Counted from the stretch's first letter, positions 1 through 9,874 are shown. The stretch is DNA of 64,000 nucleotides from Shewanella sp. VB17 (GCF_013248905.1 NZ_JABRVS010000001.1:4402001-4466000), one strand, 5' to 3'. Numbers and translations: made by a program. The notes: generated from the letters alone by a model not told the origin.

Positions 1-2310
1 AAGCCTTATATCAGCGCCGAGTAAACCCACACTAACGGTTTTTTCTTGGTGAATATCACCACCAACAATGTAGTTATGACCCACTTGCATTTCAGAAATC
101 ATTTCACGCATCAACATACTTAAATCTTCACGGCGACCAACATGCTTAAGTAAAGGCTGATATTTGTTATAAATACTCTGCCAATCTAAACCATGCATAT
201 TGGCGTCATAAAAATAATCACGTTCATTACGCCATGCTTCATCAAATATTTGTCCCCATTCTTTAACGGGATCGATTAACGCTTTAACATCATCAGTATT
301 CAGTATTTCAGCTTTAATGGTTTCGGCCACAGCAGCAGTAGAAAGTACGTTGCCTTCACCCACCAATAATAATTGCTTACCATCGGCTGAAACCGTCACA
401 GCATTGATGTCGGTAGCCACATTTTCAACTTTGCGATCGTTGAAGTTATAACGCTTTAAATCGGATGTATCTAGTGGTTGACCGTTCACTTCAACACTCG
501 CCCCCACTTGGACACCTTCGATAAAATACAGATTATTATCGTCTGCCGTGGTTAAGTTCCAATAATTACGCTGCGCTACCGGTAGCGCAACAATACGCTG
601 CTGGATATTATCGAGATTAATGCTTGGGATTGCAGTGTCTTTGTCCTCTTTTTCTTTTTTATCATCGTCGTTATTGGCCATTTCATCTGCCAACTTAGGC
701 ATTAATGGTGATTTGCCATCTTGTTGCAGTACAAGTGCATATAAACCATAACGACGAGGCTTTTCTTGGCTCGAAAGATCAAGACCAAACGCTGAAGGGC
801 CATGATTAGTAGAAGAGGCAAAGTACAAGTATTGACCATCAGCACTAAATACAGGTTCTGCATTATCACTCATGCCATCGGTAATTTTGTAATGTTTAGC
901 CAACTTAATATTATACAAATATAAATCACTAAAATAATTCGCATTTATTTTAGTGTAAGCCAGCCATTCACCATCAGCAGAACCAGCAACATTATCTGCA
1001 TTCACAGCAAAGCTTTTGCTGACTAATTCACTCTTACCAGAACCAAGATTTAATAGCCATAAGCCTCCAGCAGAGTCTCCATAAACAATATGTTGACCGT
1101 CTTTAAGCCATTCAAACAAAAAGAAATCAGCAGTGTCTTTGCCTAAATTGACCGTTTTAGTCACTTTGCCATATTGATCGGCCAGTGCTAGCTTATAACG
1201 ACCCTCTCTATCGGTGATATAAGCAAGTTGCTCACCTTTTGGCGACCATAATCCATCACGCTCATGAGCCGCGGCATTATTGGTTAAATTATATGTACTG
1301 CCATCCTTAACTGGCACGCTATAAATATCACCACGAGCACTTAATAATACCCGTTTTCCCGAGGTTGACATTTGACTACTGGTTAATGCCGTCATCGCGT
1401 CTTTCCACTGAATCCGACGCTGTGGTAAGTCTGATTGAATCGTAATACTTAATGCTTTCGTTGCACCAGATAATGTATTTAACGTATACAGGGCTCCGCC
1501 TTTTTCAAACACAATGGTCGTGCCGTCAGCATCTGCATTAGCAATATCCCAATCCGTAAAATGAGTGACTTGTTCTACTTGATCGTTTTTATAACGATAA
1601 ATATTCTTATGTTTGTCACGATCAGAAATAAAGTACACATCATCGCCCACCCACATAGGTGAGCTGTCGGTAAAATTGCCGTGGGGAATTTCGAGATAGC
1701 TATTTTGTGTTAAATCATAAATCCAGATGGGAGGAGTGGTACCACCGCGATGATTACGCCAACCATTTTTACCACCGTGAGCGAGTCGCTCGGGGTTATA
1801 GGCAAGTTTGACTCCGTCGGATGATAACTCACCATCAAAGACTACCGCTTGCATGATCTTATTGGGCATACCACCTTCAGTGGACACTTCGAATAATTGG
1901 CCAGTTCGATTGTGAGCAATATCTCGAAATGATGTAAATAGTACATGTTTACCGTCTGGCGACCAGCCTTTGACTGCATCAATACCAGGATGCCAAGTTA
2001 AACGACGTGGTTGCCCACCTTCGCTGGCCATAATATAAACATCTTGATTGCCCTCATAACCCGCAGTAAACGCGAGCCATTTACCATCAGGCGACAGGTG
2101 CGGGCTGTACTCGCTCGCGGCATGGGAGGTCATTCGCTTAACGTGTTGACCTTGCTGATCTGCGACATAAATATCACCAGCATAAACGAATGCCAATTTA
2201 TCTTTGGCAATACTCGGCTGTTGTAATAACAAGGTTTCAGCATTGACTGTCGCGGTCATCATACTGGCTGCTGCCACTGCACTCATTATAAAGCTCTTAT
2301 TGAACAACAT
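1..2310 (-). CDS. tricorn-like S41 peptidase, exported (C-terminus beyond window)
   Basis: The reading frame is open from an ATG at 2310 to the window edge (770 codons), so the 3' end is missing. An AAGGGA Shine-Dalgarno at 2315-2320 supports the start. A signal peptide ending near TVNAE is followed by repeated beta-propeller strands of the TolB/WD40-like type (SPDGKWLAFTAGY, GWSPDGKHVLFTS, SADGQYLYFASS). Next comes a segment resembling the entry to the tricorn core (DEAWRNERDYFYDANMHG, then VGHNYIVGGD). Known family members are large periplasmic or cell-surface peptidases that degrade peptides; the PDZ and catalytic S41 parts would lie outside the window. The first 250 bases are duplicated upstream, at 5298-5574. 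Family assignment is secure; substrate is unknown. Confidence 0.88.
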   Translation of the reverse strand, partial: MLFNKSFIMSAVAAASMMTATVNAETLLLQQPSIAKDKLAFVYAGDIYVADQQGQHVKRMTSHAASEYSPHLSPDGKWLAFTAGYEGNQDVYIMASEGGQPRRLTWHPGIDAVKGWSPDGKHVLFTSFRDIAHNRTGQLFEVSTEGGMPNKIMQAVVFDGELSSDGVKLAYNPERLAHGGKNGWRNHRGGTTPPIWIYDLTQNSYLEIPHGNFTDSSPMWVGDDVYFISDRDKHKNIYRYKNDQVEQVTHFTDWDIANADADGTTIVFEKGGALYTLNTLSGATKALSITIQSDLPQRRIQWKDAMTALTSSQMSTSGKRVLLSARGDIYSVPVKDGSTYNLTNNAAAHERDGLWSPKGEQLAYITDREGRYKLALADQYGKVTKTVNLGKDTADFFLFEWLKDGQHIVYGDSAGGLWLLNLGSGKSELVSKSFAVNADNVAGSADGEWLAYTKINANYFSDLYLYNIKLAKHYKITDGMSDNAEPVFSADGQYLYFASSTNHGPSAFGLDLSSQEKPRRYGLYALVLQQDGKSPLMPKLADEMANNDDDKKEKEDKDTAIPSINLDNIQQRIVALPVAQRNYWNLTTADDNNLYFIEGVQVGASVEVNGQPLDTSDLKRYNFNDRKVENVATDINAVTVSADGKQLLLVGEGNVLSTAAVAETIKAEILNTDDVKALIDPVKEWGQIFDEAWRNERDYFYDANMHGLDWQSIYNKYQPLLKHVGRREDLSMLMREMISEMQVGHNYIVGGDIHQEKTVSVGLLGADIRL

Positions 2311-2671
2311 ATCTTCCCTTATTTTGGTCAAGAACAATCGGTTACCTGACGCTGTGATTCCATACTTGATTGGTGTTAAGTCAAGATTAACGCATCTTAT
2401 TTTCATGCCATGTTAATTTTATTACTTCTGTTAGGCAATTTTTTATTGTAATGACTAAGACTTATCAATAAAACCAAATGAGCAACTCAACCTTATATTC
2501 AAAGTCGCTAATGCTGTGAGATGTCTTGTTTAAGAGGGAAAGTAATGCAATGGAGGCTATCTTATGCAACTCGTTTTACCCCATCTGGATAATAAGAGCG
2601 GCAAGGATTAAATTAACAATTATAATGCCAGAGAAATAATCTGGCATTATTTCAACTTTTTATAAATTCAA
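2311..2671. other. intergenic region between S41 genes
   Basis: This holds the upstream region of the tricorn-like gene, of which 2311-2332 belongs to the duplicated segment, and the terminator hairpin of the next gene at 2622-2650. I see no further gene. Confidence 0.6.
2622..2650 (-). terminator. terminator of S41/beta-lactamase gene
   Basis: An 11-bp perfect stem (ATAATGCCAGA / TCTGGCATTAT) with a 7-base loop lies just past the stop codon at 2672. An AT-rich stretch follows on the minus strand. Confidence 0.75.
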
Positions 2672-5266
2672 TTATTGTCCTAAGCCATAACGATAAAGCA
2701 TAGACATTAACGGTAACAATTGCCCTTCAACCTCTCCCTTACCTAAAGAAGAATCTTCACCATTCATTAGAACAACAATACCGGTGTTAGTCGTGCTATT
2801 GTATTGCATTCTTGCGCTGGCTCCCGGATCATCGCCATTGTGTCCTACAAATGCCCCGTTCCAAACCCAAAATACTCCTTGAACGTCTCCATCACTCGGT
2901 ACGTCGGTTTGAGACGATAACATTGTATCAACGCTAGCTTGATTCAATATACGGTTACCTTGATATTCTCCACCATTAATAATGGTGATTAAAAACTTAG
3001 CTAAATCATTAGCACTGGCATTTAAATCACCCTCGTAAACCGTCGGATAGCTATACTCTGGCAATTCGATTGGCTCTAAATCTTCATCAAGTGTATATTG
3101 CACTGCTTTAGGATTAGTTGCACTTAATTGACTATATCGCCACGCGGTATTGTTCATATTTAACGGCATAAAGATGCTTTGCTTCATCGCATCGGCAAAA
3201 TCAATATTCAACTTCTGCTCAACCGCATAGCCCGCAAGCCCACTAGCAATATTGCTATACAAAAATGTCGTATCAGGCAAACCTTTTTCATCATCGCCAT
3301 GTACGCCGTCCATCACATAACGGCCATTTTTATTAAAATAGTCATTGGCAAAAAAGATAGTGGGATCAGTTGTTGTATTCTCGGGGCAACCTTCTCCAAT
3401 AAAAAGCTGAGATAAAGACACTCCACTTTCATGAACAAAGTAACTACAATAATACCCTTCACTGTCTCGAATCCCTGAGGTATGAGTCACTAAATGGCGC
3501 AAGGTAATTCCGTCATTTTGATTTAATGGATTATTAGGATCAAATGATAAATTCATTTCCGTCAATTCATCCATTAAGCTTATTTCTCCTTTTTCAACTT
3601 TTTGCATAATACCGGTGGCTAAAATCGTTTTACTTATTGATGCTATGTTAAAAGGCGTATCCATAGTAACGGCAATCTCTTGCGCTATATTAGCAAAACC
3701 ATACGCTTGTTGATAAACAATACGATCGTCTTTAATAACGGCAACGGCAATGCCTGGGATCTTGGTCGGTTTAAAATATTGTTCAAAGGCTGCATCAACC
3801 TCAATTTTACTTGGTATGGTATGAGATGGTGCGCCAACGGTTTGCAGAACATAATCAATAGGTGTATCAGAGCCGTACACTACATCTGCTAACCCATAAA
3901 CCGACATTTCCACATCAGGCGTTACACCAATACTTTCTACCTTTGTGCCTTCGCTGTCGGTATAGACTTCATTACTTAAGGTCAGTTGCCAGCCATTAGG
4001 TAAAGAATGCTCAAGAGCGTCTGACACGCTACCATTAGTAGCTTCGCCAATTAACGTTACTTGTGGTAATGCTTTCAATGCCATAGATAAGGTTTCACCA
4101 GCACTAATAGTAGCGCGCCCAGTGATCACATAAACAGGCTTGGTATAAGCATCGATAGGAGACTTAGCAAGATTGAGTACATAATCATTACTTTCAAAAT
4201 TGTTATTTTTGATGCTTTTGCTGCCAATAGCTTGCGCTAGATCATTGAAGTAACTTGCAATTTTAAGGGATACATTATCAAACCCACCGAAATTAAATCT
4301 TAAGTCAATAATGAGTGCATCAGTATTATCCATGCCAGATAAGGCCGCCTGCATAATCGTATCAGTATCCTCTAGATCTTGTTCAGTAAGTGCTAATTGC
4401 TCTAAAAAGTTATCCGCCTCTTCACCTACAGGATTCATAGAAGCTTCTCGAACAATACGAATGTAGCCGATATTATCTGACAGCTTACCCCATCGAATGG
4501 CATTATTGTTTTGGTAACGGTGTAGTTGACTATCTTGCAATAACGACAGAATAACTTGATCGTTATACCTTTCTAATTCATCCAGCGCTTTACCAAAGTC
4601 CTCGTTTGCATCAACAGTAACACTGCGTACGAATTCAATAACTTTGCTCCCCCTGACCTCAAGTTCTTCGCCATCAGACAAGGACAAATGCGTATCACCA
4701 AACTCACTAAACATATCATCCACGATTTCAAAAAATTCATCCTTTGTTGTCGTCGAAGTTATTTGTGGACGATATTCGTCATAAACACCTTGCCAGTCAA
4801 TATCACGTAATGCAAAGAAGGCGTAATAATCATTGATGCTATGCCAGAGAAATTCGAAGTTCGTTGGCAAATCAGTCTGTGTTAATAAGTTCACGGATTT
4901 ACAACTTTCAGGTAGCTTAGCTATCGCCTTATAAGATGCTTTGCTTGACGCCAAACTGTCTAGGGTCATTTGAGTTTTATCATGGTTAATCGATAAATAC
5001 TTTATAAACCCTTCTATATCACTTAAATCTACTTCCGTATCTTTAATACAGCCAAAGCTATTAAAGGAGTAGCGGGTGAATTTTTCATCATCAAACGTCC
5101 AGAGATCACCAGTGCCTCTACGTTCCCAAACACCTTTATAGTGACTAAATACTGATGCTGAAACCTTGTCTACTTTCGTTGTTTGCGTTGTTTTTTTGTC
5201 GTCGGAGCTACCACAGGCAGATAATAATACTGTTGCCATTAAAGTAGAGATAGCAAATTTATTCAT
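2672..5266 (-). CDS. lipoprotein fusing S41 peptidase and beta-lactamase-like serine hydrolase
   Basis: An 864-residue protein with start ATG at 5266 and AGGGAT upstream. The frame runs further upstream, but only through the duplicated tricorn remnant. The N-terminus has a lipobox (LLSAC), so it is an envelope lipoprotein. Residues about 100-430 are an S41 (C-terminal processing/tricorn-core type) peptidase with IIDLRFNFGG and nucleophile Ser388 in ATISAGE. Residues about 490-860 are a class-C beta-lactamase/penicillin-binding-like domain with the S-x-x-K motif at Ser543 (ASISK), a Tyr-Ser-Asn motif (FLYSNIASG) and a late HNGDDPG in place of KTG. Both active sites look intact. Either peptidoglycan or peptide substrates are possible. 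The gene sits between a full and a broken copy of the tricorn 5' region. Confidence 0.85.
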   Translation of the reverse strand: MNKFAISTLMATVLLSACGSSDDKKTTQTTKVDKVSASVFSHYKGVWERRGTGDLWTFDDEKFTRYSFNSFGCIKDTEVDLSDIEGFIKYLSINHDKTQMTLDSLASSKASYKAIAKLPESCKSVNLLTQTDLPTNFEFLWHSINDYYAFFALRDIDWQGVYDEYRPQITSTTTKDEFFEIVDDMFSEFGDTHLSLSDGEELEVRGSKVIEFVRSVTVDANEDFGKALDELERYNDQVILSLLQDSQLHRYQNNNAIRWGKLSDNIGYIRIVREASMNPVGEEADNFLEQLALTEQDLEDTDTIMQAALSGMDNTDALIIDLRFNFGGFDNVSLKIASYFNDLAQAIGSKSIKNNNFESNDYVLNLAKSPIDAYTKPVYVITGRATISAGETLSMALKALPQVTLIGEATNGSVSDALEHSLPNGWQLTLSNEVYTDSEGTKVESIGVTPDVEMSVYGLADVVYGSDTPIDYVLQTVGAPSHTIPSKIEVDAAFEQYFKPTKIPGIAVAVIKDDRIVYQQAYGFANIAQEIAVTMDTPFNIASISKTILATGIMQKVEKGEISLMDELTEMNLSFDPNNPLNQNDGITLRHLVTHTSGIRDSEGYYCSYFVHESGVSLSQLFIGEGCPENTTTDPTIFFANDYFNKNGRYVMDGVHGDDEKGLPDTTFLYSNIASGLAGYAVEQKLNIDFADAMKQSIFMPLNMNNTAWRYSQLSATNPKAVQYTLDEDLEPIELPEYSYPTVYEGDLNASANDLAKFLITIINGGEYQGNRILNQASVDTMLSSQTDVPSDGDVQGVFWVWNGAFVGHNGDDPGASARMQYNSTTNTGIVVLMNGEDSSLGKGEVEGQLLPLMSMLYRYGLGQ

Positions 5267-5552
5267 CACATATATCCCTAATGCAATTAAATGCGGAATA
5301 ACCCGCAGTAAACGCGAGCCATTTACCATCAGGTGACAAATGCGGGCTATACTCACTCGCCGCATGCGAGGTAATGCGTTCAACTTGCTGACCTTGCTGA
5401 TCTGCGACATAAATATCACCGGCATAAACAAATGCCAGTTTATCTTTGGCAATACTCGGCTGTTGTAATAACAAGGTTTCAGCATTAACTGTCTGTGTCA
5501 TCATACAAGCTGCCGCCACAGCTCCCATTATAAAGCGTTTTTTGAGTAACAT
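5259..5552 (-). pseudogene. truncated duplicate of the tricorn-like peptidase 5' end
   Basis: Positions 5298-5574 align without gaps to 2056-2332, about 88% identical by eye, including the ribosome binding site, signal peptide and first propeller strand. Translation from ATG 5552 follows the intact protein to WLAFTAGY. It then runs into unrelated residues and stops after about 97 codons, overlapping the start of the S41/beta-lactamase gene by 8 bases. It lacks every catalytic part, so it is a decayed duplicate. Its promoter may now drive the downstream gene. Confidence 0.85.
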
Positions 5553-5574
5553 TTCTTCCCTTATTTTAGTCAAG

Positions 5575-6153
5575 CAGTAGTCGACCACATAACTTTTGTT
5601 ATTTTCCATAATTATTTTGTATTACATTATTTTTTCATATTTTTATATCGCCTCAGTAAGGTAATGATAATAGCACTAGAAATCAAACCTAAAGTCGTAA
5701 TTATAATTCATTCCGATGAATTATAATTAAACAAAACTCTCCAATTAAACAGTAGGATACTAGCCATTATTGGAAGAAGTGGCATTAACACAAGGTGAGG
5801 GCAAAGCATGAGTGTATGAATTAGATACAGAATATTCAATAAACACTCTTTACTCTATATGTAGAACGGTATATTTGAGTATAAATAGAGCAATACCAGA
5901 TCGATTATCACTCGAAATCAGTTATAATTATCAACATCTAATTAATATGGCTATCGATGTAAAAATAGTGATACTACTGATATTTACGGTAACATTATCA
6001 TAGTCAAAGAAATGAAAACTATTATGACACAGAGGGAAAGTAGGAACTCTAGTCAGGATTTACCGATTAACACAGACATCACTAGCAACCAGTTAGCTAG
6101 TTGCTAGTGACAATAGTGTTGAATATTCTTACTGATCACACAGTGAATATTCC
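5575..6153. other. AT-rich intergenic region
   Basis: Apart from the hairpin at 6079-6110 nothing is recognisable. A 63-codon GTG-initiated frame at 5812-6003 has no good ribosome binding site and biased AT-rich codons; I do not call it. Confidence 0.5.
6079..6110 (-). terminator. terminator of hemerythrin gene
   Basis: A perfect 11-bp stem (TCACTAGCAAC / GTTGCTAGTGA) with a 10-base loop lies 44 bases past the hemerythrin stop codon. Confidence 0.65.
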
Positions 6154-6717
6154 CTAAGCAGCACTAAGCGCATCTTTACTCTCTGTTATATATTCTCTTA
6201 ATTCTTCGAACAAGCTATCATCACTGTTAAATAGAGGATCATCAATCAACTTAAACGAGCACTGTTGTTGTATATTCTGCCAGTCTTTATCAGTCATTGT
6301 AGACCACATAGGGAAAATAATACTATTCTCATAAAGTATATGTTTTTTCTGCTCAGTTACATATAATTTAAGATCAATGGCTAAACGCTCTCTAGACACA
6401 ACTGCATCATTTAAAATTAGGTTCAATTTCGTCATCAAAGAGGATGTAGAGTCAATCAATTTCTGGTGATCTATGGCTAACTCTTTACTATATTTTTCAT
6501 ATGGATATGTTGCAGTGTAGTAACTATCAATAATGTCTTCTAAAGGATCGTGGCTATTCTCTGCATAAGTTTTCATATACTCAATAATATCCCTAATTAG
6601 GGTATAGCTGACAGCTTCACCATTCTTTAATTTCTCATATTTCACCTCTAAAATATGAAGTAAATTCACGATATTTTTATGGTCATTATTTAGTCTTGTA
6701 AGCATAGTGACGTCCAT
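6154..6717 (-). CDS. hemerythrin-like (HHE) domain protein
   Basis: A 187-residue, cytoplasmic, all-helical protein with the hemerythrin HHE pattern: NDHKN near residue 13, NSHDPLEDI near 55, DHQKL near 84 and KKHILYENSIIFP near 126. These would supply the His and Glu ligands of a di-iron centre. Family members bind O2 or NO or act in iron and oxidative stress handling. Start at 6717 has AAGG nine bases upstream; MLTRL four codons later is an alternative. It is a single gene with its own terminator. Which ligand or partner it serves cannot be read from the sequence. Confidence 0.8.
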   Translation of the reverse strand: MDVTMLTRLNNDHKNIVNLLHILEVKYEKLKNGEAVSYTLIRDIIEYMKTYAENSHDPLEDIIDSYYTATYPYEKYSKELAIDHQKLIDSTSSLMTKLNLILNDAVVSRERLAIDLKLYVTEQKKHILYENSIIFPMWSTMTDKDWQNIQQQCSFKLIDDPLFNSDDSLFEELREYITESKDALSAA

Positions 6718-7422
6718 ATTTCGAATACCTTATATCAAGATAAAAGATTTTTATTACCTAAGACAATTCATGCAAAATCTTTGGATTCAAGTCGTGAAAA
6801 CAAAAATTACCCATCGATATTTTTATTGCCTTACTCTGTTATACCAAGAGCCTCAGACTGGCTACCGCCTTGGGTGTCGCTACCATAAATGTTCATATAA
6901 CCTTACTTTATAAATGGTTAATATATCGTTCTGTATAAAACTTGTCCATCATACTTATGGACTGTCTTTCATATTGTGCTTAGCAACTCACAAAATGCAA
7001 TAAAATATAGGTGTTAATTTTCCAATAAATACCTAAACATAAAATCCGACATAAATAGTTAATATCGTAATGTACATTATTAAATTTTAAATAATTATAA
7101 CTAGCTTAATTAAATATTAATGCTAAATTTAGCTCCCAACATCATGTTACTCAGTAAGAATCAGTTAACGTTATACACATTAATATAAAAAAGTAATGAT
7201 AAAGAGTTAAAACTCTTTATTTAATACCTATAAATCACTCTACGATTCGTTTAATAACTATTGACAAGTCAATGTTTTTAATATAAAAATAGAACTGCAT
7301 TCTTCTGAATTGTTGAAATCCAATTAATTTCACCTGCCTTATTCAAGTAGTCTGGATGTTGATATTGTAAAATAACTTTATTTCCATTTACTACATTCTT
7401 TTAATACAAAGGAGCGATTACA
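6718..7422. other. long AT-rich upstream region of the Hint-domain gene
   Basis: No gene is supported. A palindrome (AAAGAGT / ACTCTTT) lies at 7201-7218. A promoter-like TTGACA at 7261-7266 has TAAAAA/TATAAA around 7282-7289, about 130 bases upstream of the next start. A CGTTCTGTATAAA string near 6928 recurs near 11022. Confidence 0.45.
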
Positions 7423-9171
7423 ATGAATACGAAAGGTAATATACACACTGTTTTTTTAAGTGTATTATCGTCAATTTTTTTATTGTTATCATGGGTATCA
7501 AATGTTGCTGCCCAAGAACAATATTCTAACGTTAATCTTAATAAATATATGCAAGATATCGCTGATAAGAGCCCAACAGGTGCTTTTGAAATTGACTTGT
7601 CAGATCCCGAGCAATATGCTTTTTTATTAGCTAGATTCAAACAAACAGGCAAAAATGCGATTGAATCTCCTCATTTTTTCAGAGTGCTTGAGAATACACG
7701 CCAAGAACATATTTCTAAATCACTATCTCAACCTGATGTATTTGAAATTCTAGGTGGTTTTAAAAATCAAGATCACTTAATTGCCACCTTCAAAATTGAA
7801 AAAGATCAGGGTAAATTTTTTGTCTCGGCATTTTCTACCGTTCATGGTGGGAGTAATTTTACCTTCTTAGATGTCTCAGTCTTTGATGAAAATAATTCAG
7901 TTCAATTGACCCCTATTGGAACCGCTGAAGAGTATAATGAAGGTGCTCAGGTCGTCGCAACAACATCAGGTGATCTACCTAATGAGCCTAAGGTGGTTAC
8001 CGTTAATTCACTGGAAAAAACAGAAATTAATGGCGTAACGAAATATCATTTTATATCACACAAAATGCTACTAAAGAGGGGAATTGACTATGATTTTGTT
8101 ATCGATGCCCCAAAAGATAAAAACTTAGATGATGTAGTACAAGTATGCTTATCAAGAAATCACTCTGATTGTGATTATAGTGTTTTTGGCCAAAATTACA
8201 TGAAAGTACCTTTTAAAGGCGCTGTGAGACTTCCTTATAAAATTAATAAAGAAGATATTGTTGCTGCTGGGACATATATCAAACTGAGTGCAGCAAAGTC
8301 AGGCGCTGATCAAAATGGCGGTAATGTAGGTATTACTGGTGGAACTGGTGAGCTAGTTTGGGATGATGGTCGCGGTGAAAAAACCTTTACTTCTCGTCTC
8401 GAAGTCAGTGAATCTCCAGGAGACAGCACCTTAATAACTTGGGATATTCCTCAAGAATTAGCTTGGTTTAAGAGTGAACAACTTTATGGCAACTTAGCCG
8501 AAGTTAACTGGTATTTACAGATCACAGTGAATGCAAAGGTCTACCCTACTATTCCATTGACCTACACTATCCGTACTGTAGCCACTAGCGACCAATTAGC
8601 CAACGAAAGTACCGAGTACAAAGAACTATTTCCTCCATTAACATTTCGCTGGTCATGCCTAGCTGAAGGTACGCAAGTAAGAATGGCCAATGGAGAAACC
8701 AAACAGATTGAAAACATCAATTATGGTGAAAAAGTACGCGCTAATGGTATGGATCTTACCGTAGTAGATCTGTCCATTGGTGAGGAATCTAAGCCAATGA
8801 TCCGCATTATTGACGATAAGCAAAATAGCTTACTACTTACTCGCACTCATCCTATCATGACGAAAGATCAGGGTATGCTTTGGGCTAGTGAATTATCAGT
8901 TGGTGATCAAGTTTTTACAGAAAAAGGACTCTCTACTTTAGTCGTGGTAAGCCAAGAAATATTTGCTGGTAAAGTATATAACTTGAAGTTAGGTAACCAA
9001 ACTGAACAAAAGACCATGAAGTTAAATTCAAATATGGTATTTGCTGATGGTTTCTTAGTTGGTGATCTTGCTATGCAATCTGACTTTACCTTTAGAGAAA
9101 AGAAAATTAACATTCTAGAACAGTTACCTAAAGAATGGCACATTGACTATCTTAACTCTTTAAAACATTAA
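7423..9171 (+). CDS. exported protein with C-terminal Hint (hedgehog/intein) domain
   Basis: A 582-residue protein. A signal peptide ends near SNVAAQ. Residues about 28-410 are a beta-rich extracellular region I do not recognise. Residues 412-545 form a Hint fold: it opens at Cys412 (SCLAEGTQVRMANG), has the block-B T-x-x-H at His476 (LTRTHPIMT), and ends with VFADGFLVGD. Known Hint domains cleave the bond before the first Cys/Ser. The usual C-terminal His-Asn needed for splicing is absent, so cleavage without splicing, of hedgehog or BIL type, is the more likely outcome. That would release a protein of about 385 residues. A ribosome binding site (AGGAGC) precedes ATG 7423. It is monocistronic; a hairpin follows at 9202-9221. 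Confidence 0.78.
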   Translation: MNTKGNIHTVFLSVLSSIFLLLSWVSNVAAQEQYSNVNLNKYMQDIADKSPTGAFEIDLSDPEQYAFLLARFKQTGKNAIESPHFFRVLENTRQEHISKSLSQPDVFEILGGFKNQDHLIATFKIEKDQGKFFVSAFSTVHGGSNFTFLDVSVFDENNSVQLTPIGTAEEYNEGAQVVATTSGDLPNEPKVVTVNSLEKTEINGVTKYHFISHKMLLKRGIDYDFVIDAPKDKNLDDVVQVCLSRNHSDCDYSVFGQNYMKVPFKGAVRLPYKINKEDIVAAGTYIKLSAAKSGADQNGGNVGITGGTGELVWDDGRGEKTFTSRLEVSESPGDSTLITWDIPQELAWFKSEQLYGNLAEVNWYLQITVNAKVYPTIPLTYTIRTVATSDQLANESTEYKELFPPLTFRWSCLAEGTQVRMANGETKQIENINYGEKVRANGMDLTVVDLSIGEESKPMIRIIDDKQNSLLLTRTHPIMTKDQGMLWASELSVGDQVFTEKGLSTLVVVSQEIFAGKVYNLKLGNQTEQKTMKLNSNMVFADGFLVGDLAMQSDFTFREKKINILEQLPKEWHIDYLNSLKH

Positions 9172-9201
9172 CTAATAATTGGTTATTGGATAGTATTCAT
9201 G

Positions 9202-9221
9202 ACCGAGTCTAATGGCTCGGT
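9202..9221 (+). terminator. hairpin after the Hint-domain gene
   Basis: The sequence ACCGAGTC TAAT GGCTCGGT forms an 8-bp stem with one G-U pair, followed by TTATG. It lies 31 bases after the stop and lacks a strong U tract. Confidence 0.5.
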
Positions 9222-9282
9222 TTATGTTAACGTATTTTAGATATCTACTCTCAGCTAACTCATACCATCTTTACCCTAATGC

Positions 9283-9675
9283 TCAACGATTACGCCACGT
9301 AATTGCATTCTCTATAGCCTGTGATTTTCCATACTTGTTAACTGACCAAGATTTGTTCTTTGGTATTGTTCCCGATTTCCCTTGCGCCACCACAGTAACA
9401 TAAACCGCCTCACACCCATCAGCTAATGTTACAGTCCGCCTACAGTAACTAATACCAACGGGTAGATCATTGGTCTTATCACTATGTGGTCTAATATGCT
9501 TACGACCAGCCTGGTGAGCCTTATCGTTAGCAGCACGACCAACCAAAGCACACAATTCATCTCTGCGTATCATGGCTGTACTAAACTCAGCCTTCTTGTA
9601 ATTCTCTTGCCGAAACTCAGGTACTCTAACCATTAAGGTGCTTCTATTTGCAGATATATAACGTCCATACTTCAT
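9283..9675 (-). CDS. AP2-like DNA-binding domain protein (tentative)
   Basis: A 130-residue basic protein. ATG 9675 has a textbook AGGAGG at 9682-9687, six bases away, which decides the start over an upstream in-frame ATG. The C-terminal 60 residues (DLPVGISYCRRTVTLADG, then YVTVVAQGKSGT and NKYGKSQAIENAITWRNR) resemble the three-strand-plus-helix AP2/ERF domain found in phage homing endonucleases and some gammaproteobacterial proteins. The N-terminal half (MKYGRYISANRSTLMVRVPE) is basic and could be a second nucleic-acid contact. No nuclease motif is visible. Function is unknown; a phage or mobile origin is possible. Confidence 0.5.
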   Translation of the reverse strand: MKYGRYISANRSTLMVRVPEFRQENYKKAEFSTAMIRRDELCALVGRAANDKAHQAGRKHIRPHSDKTNDLPVGISYCRRTVTLADGCEAVYVTVVAQGKSGTIPKNKSWSVNKYGKSQAIENAITWRNR

Positions 9676-9874
9676 TCTATGCCTCCTAAAAATACCTTTA
9701 TTCACTTTTATAAAGCTATTCGATGAATTTATAGCTCAACATTTTTAATGTTTTTTATGTCGATAAAATGTCCAACATTGAAAATAAACACTCAATAACA
9801 CAGCCCTACTATTTAACGTAGAACTGTGAAAATATTGAATAGAAAATGATACTATTCATTAAGTAAGCAATGAA

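Noticed and set aside
5267..5485. N-terminal extension of the S41/beta-lactamase lipoprotein
   Set aside because: It runs antisense-like through the tricorn remnant and would bury the lipobox signal.
5812..6003. 63-codon open frame
   Set aside because: GTG start without a ribosome site, AT-rich low-information translation and no neighbour logic.
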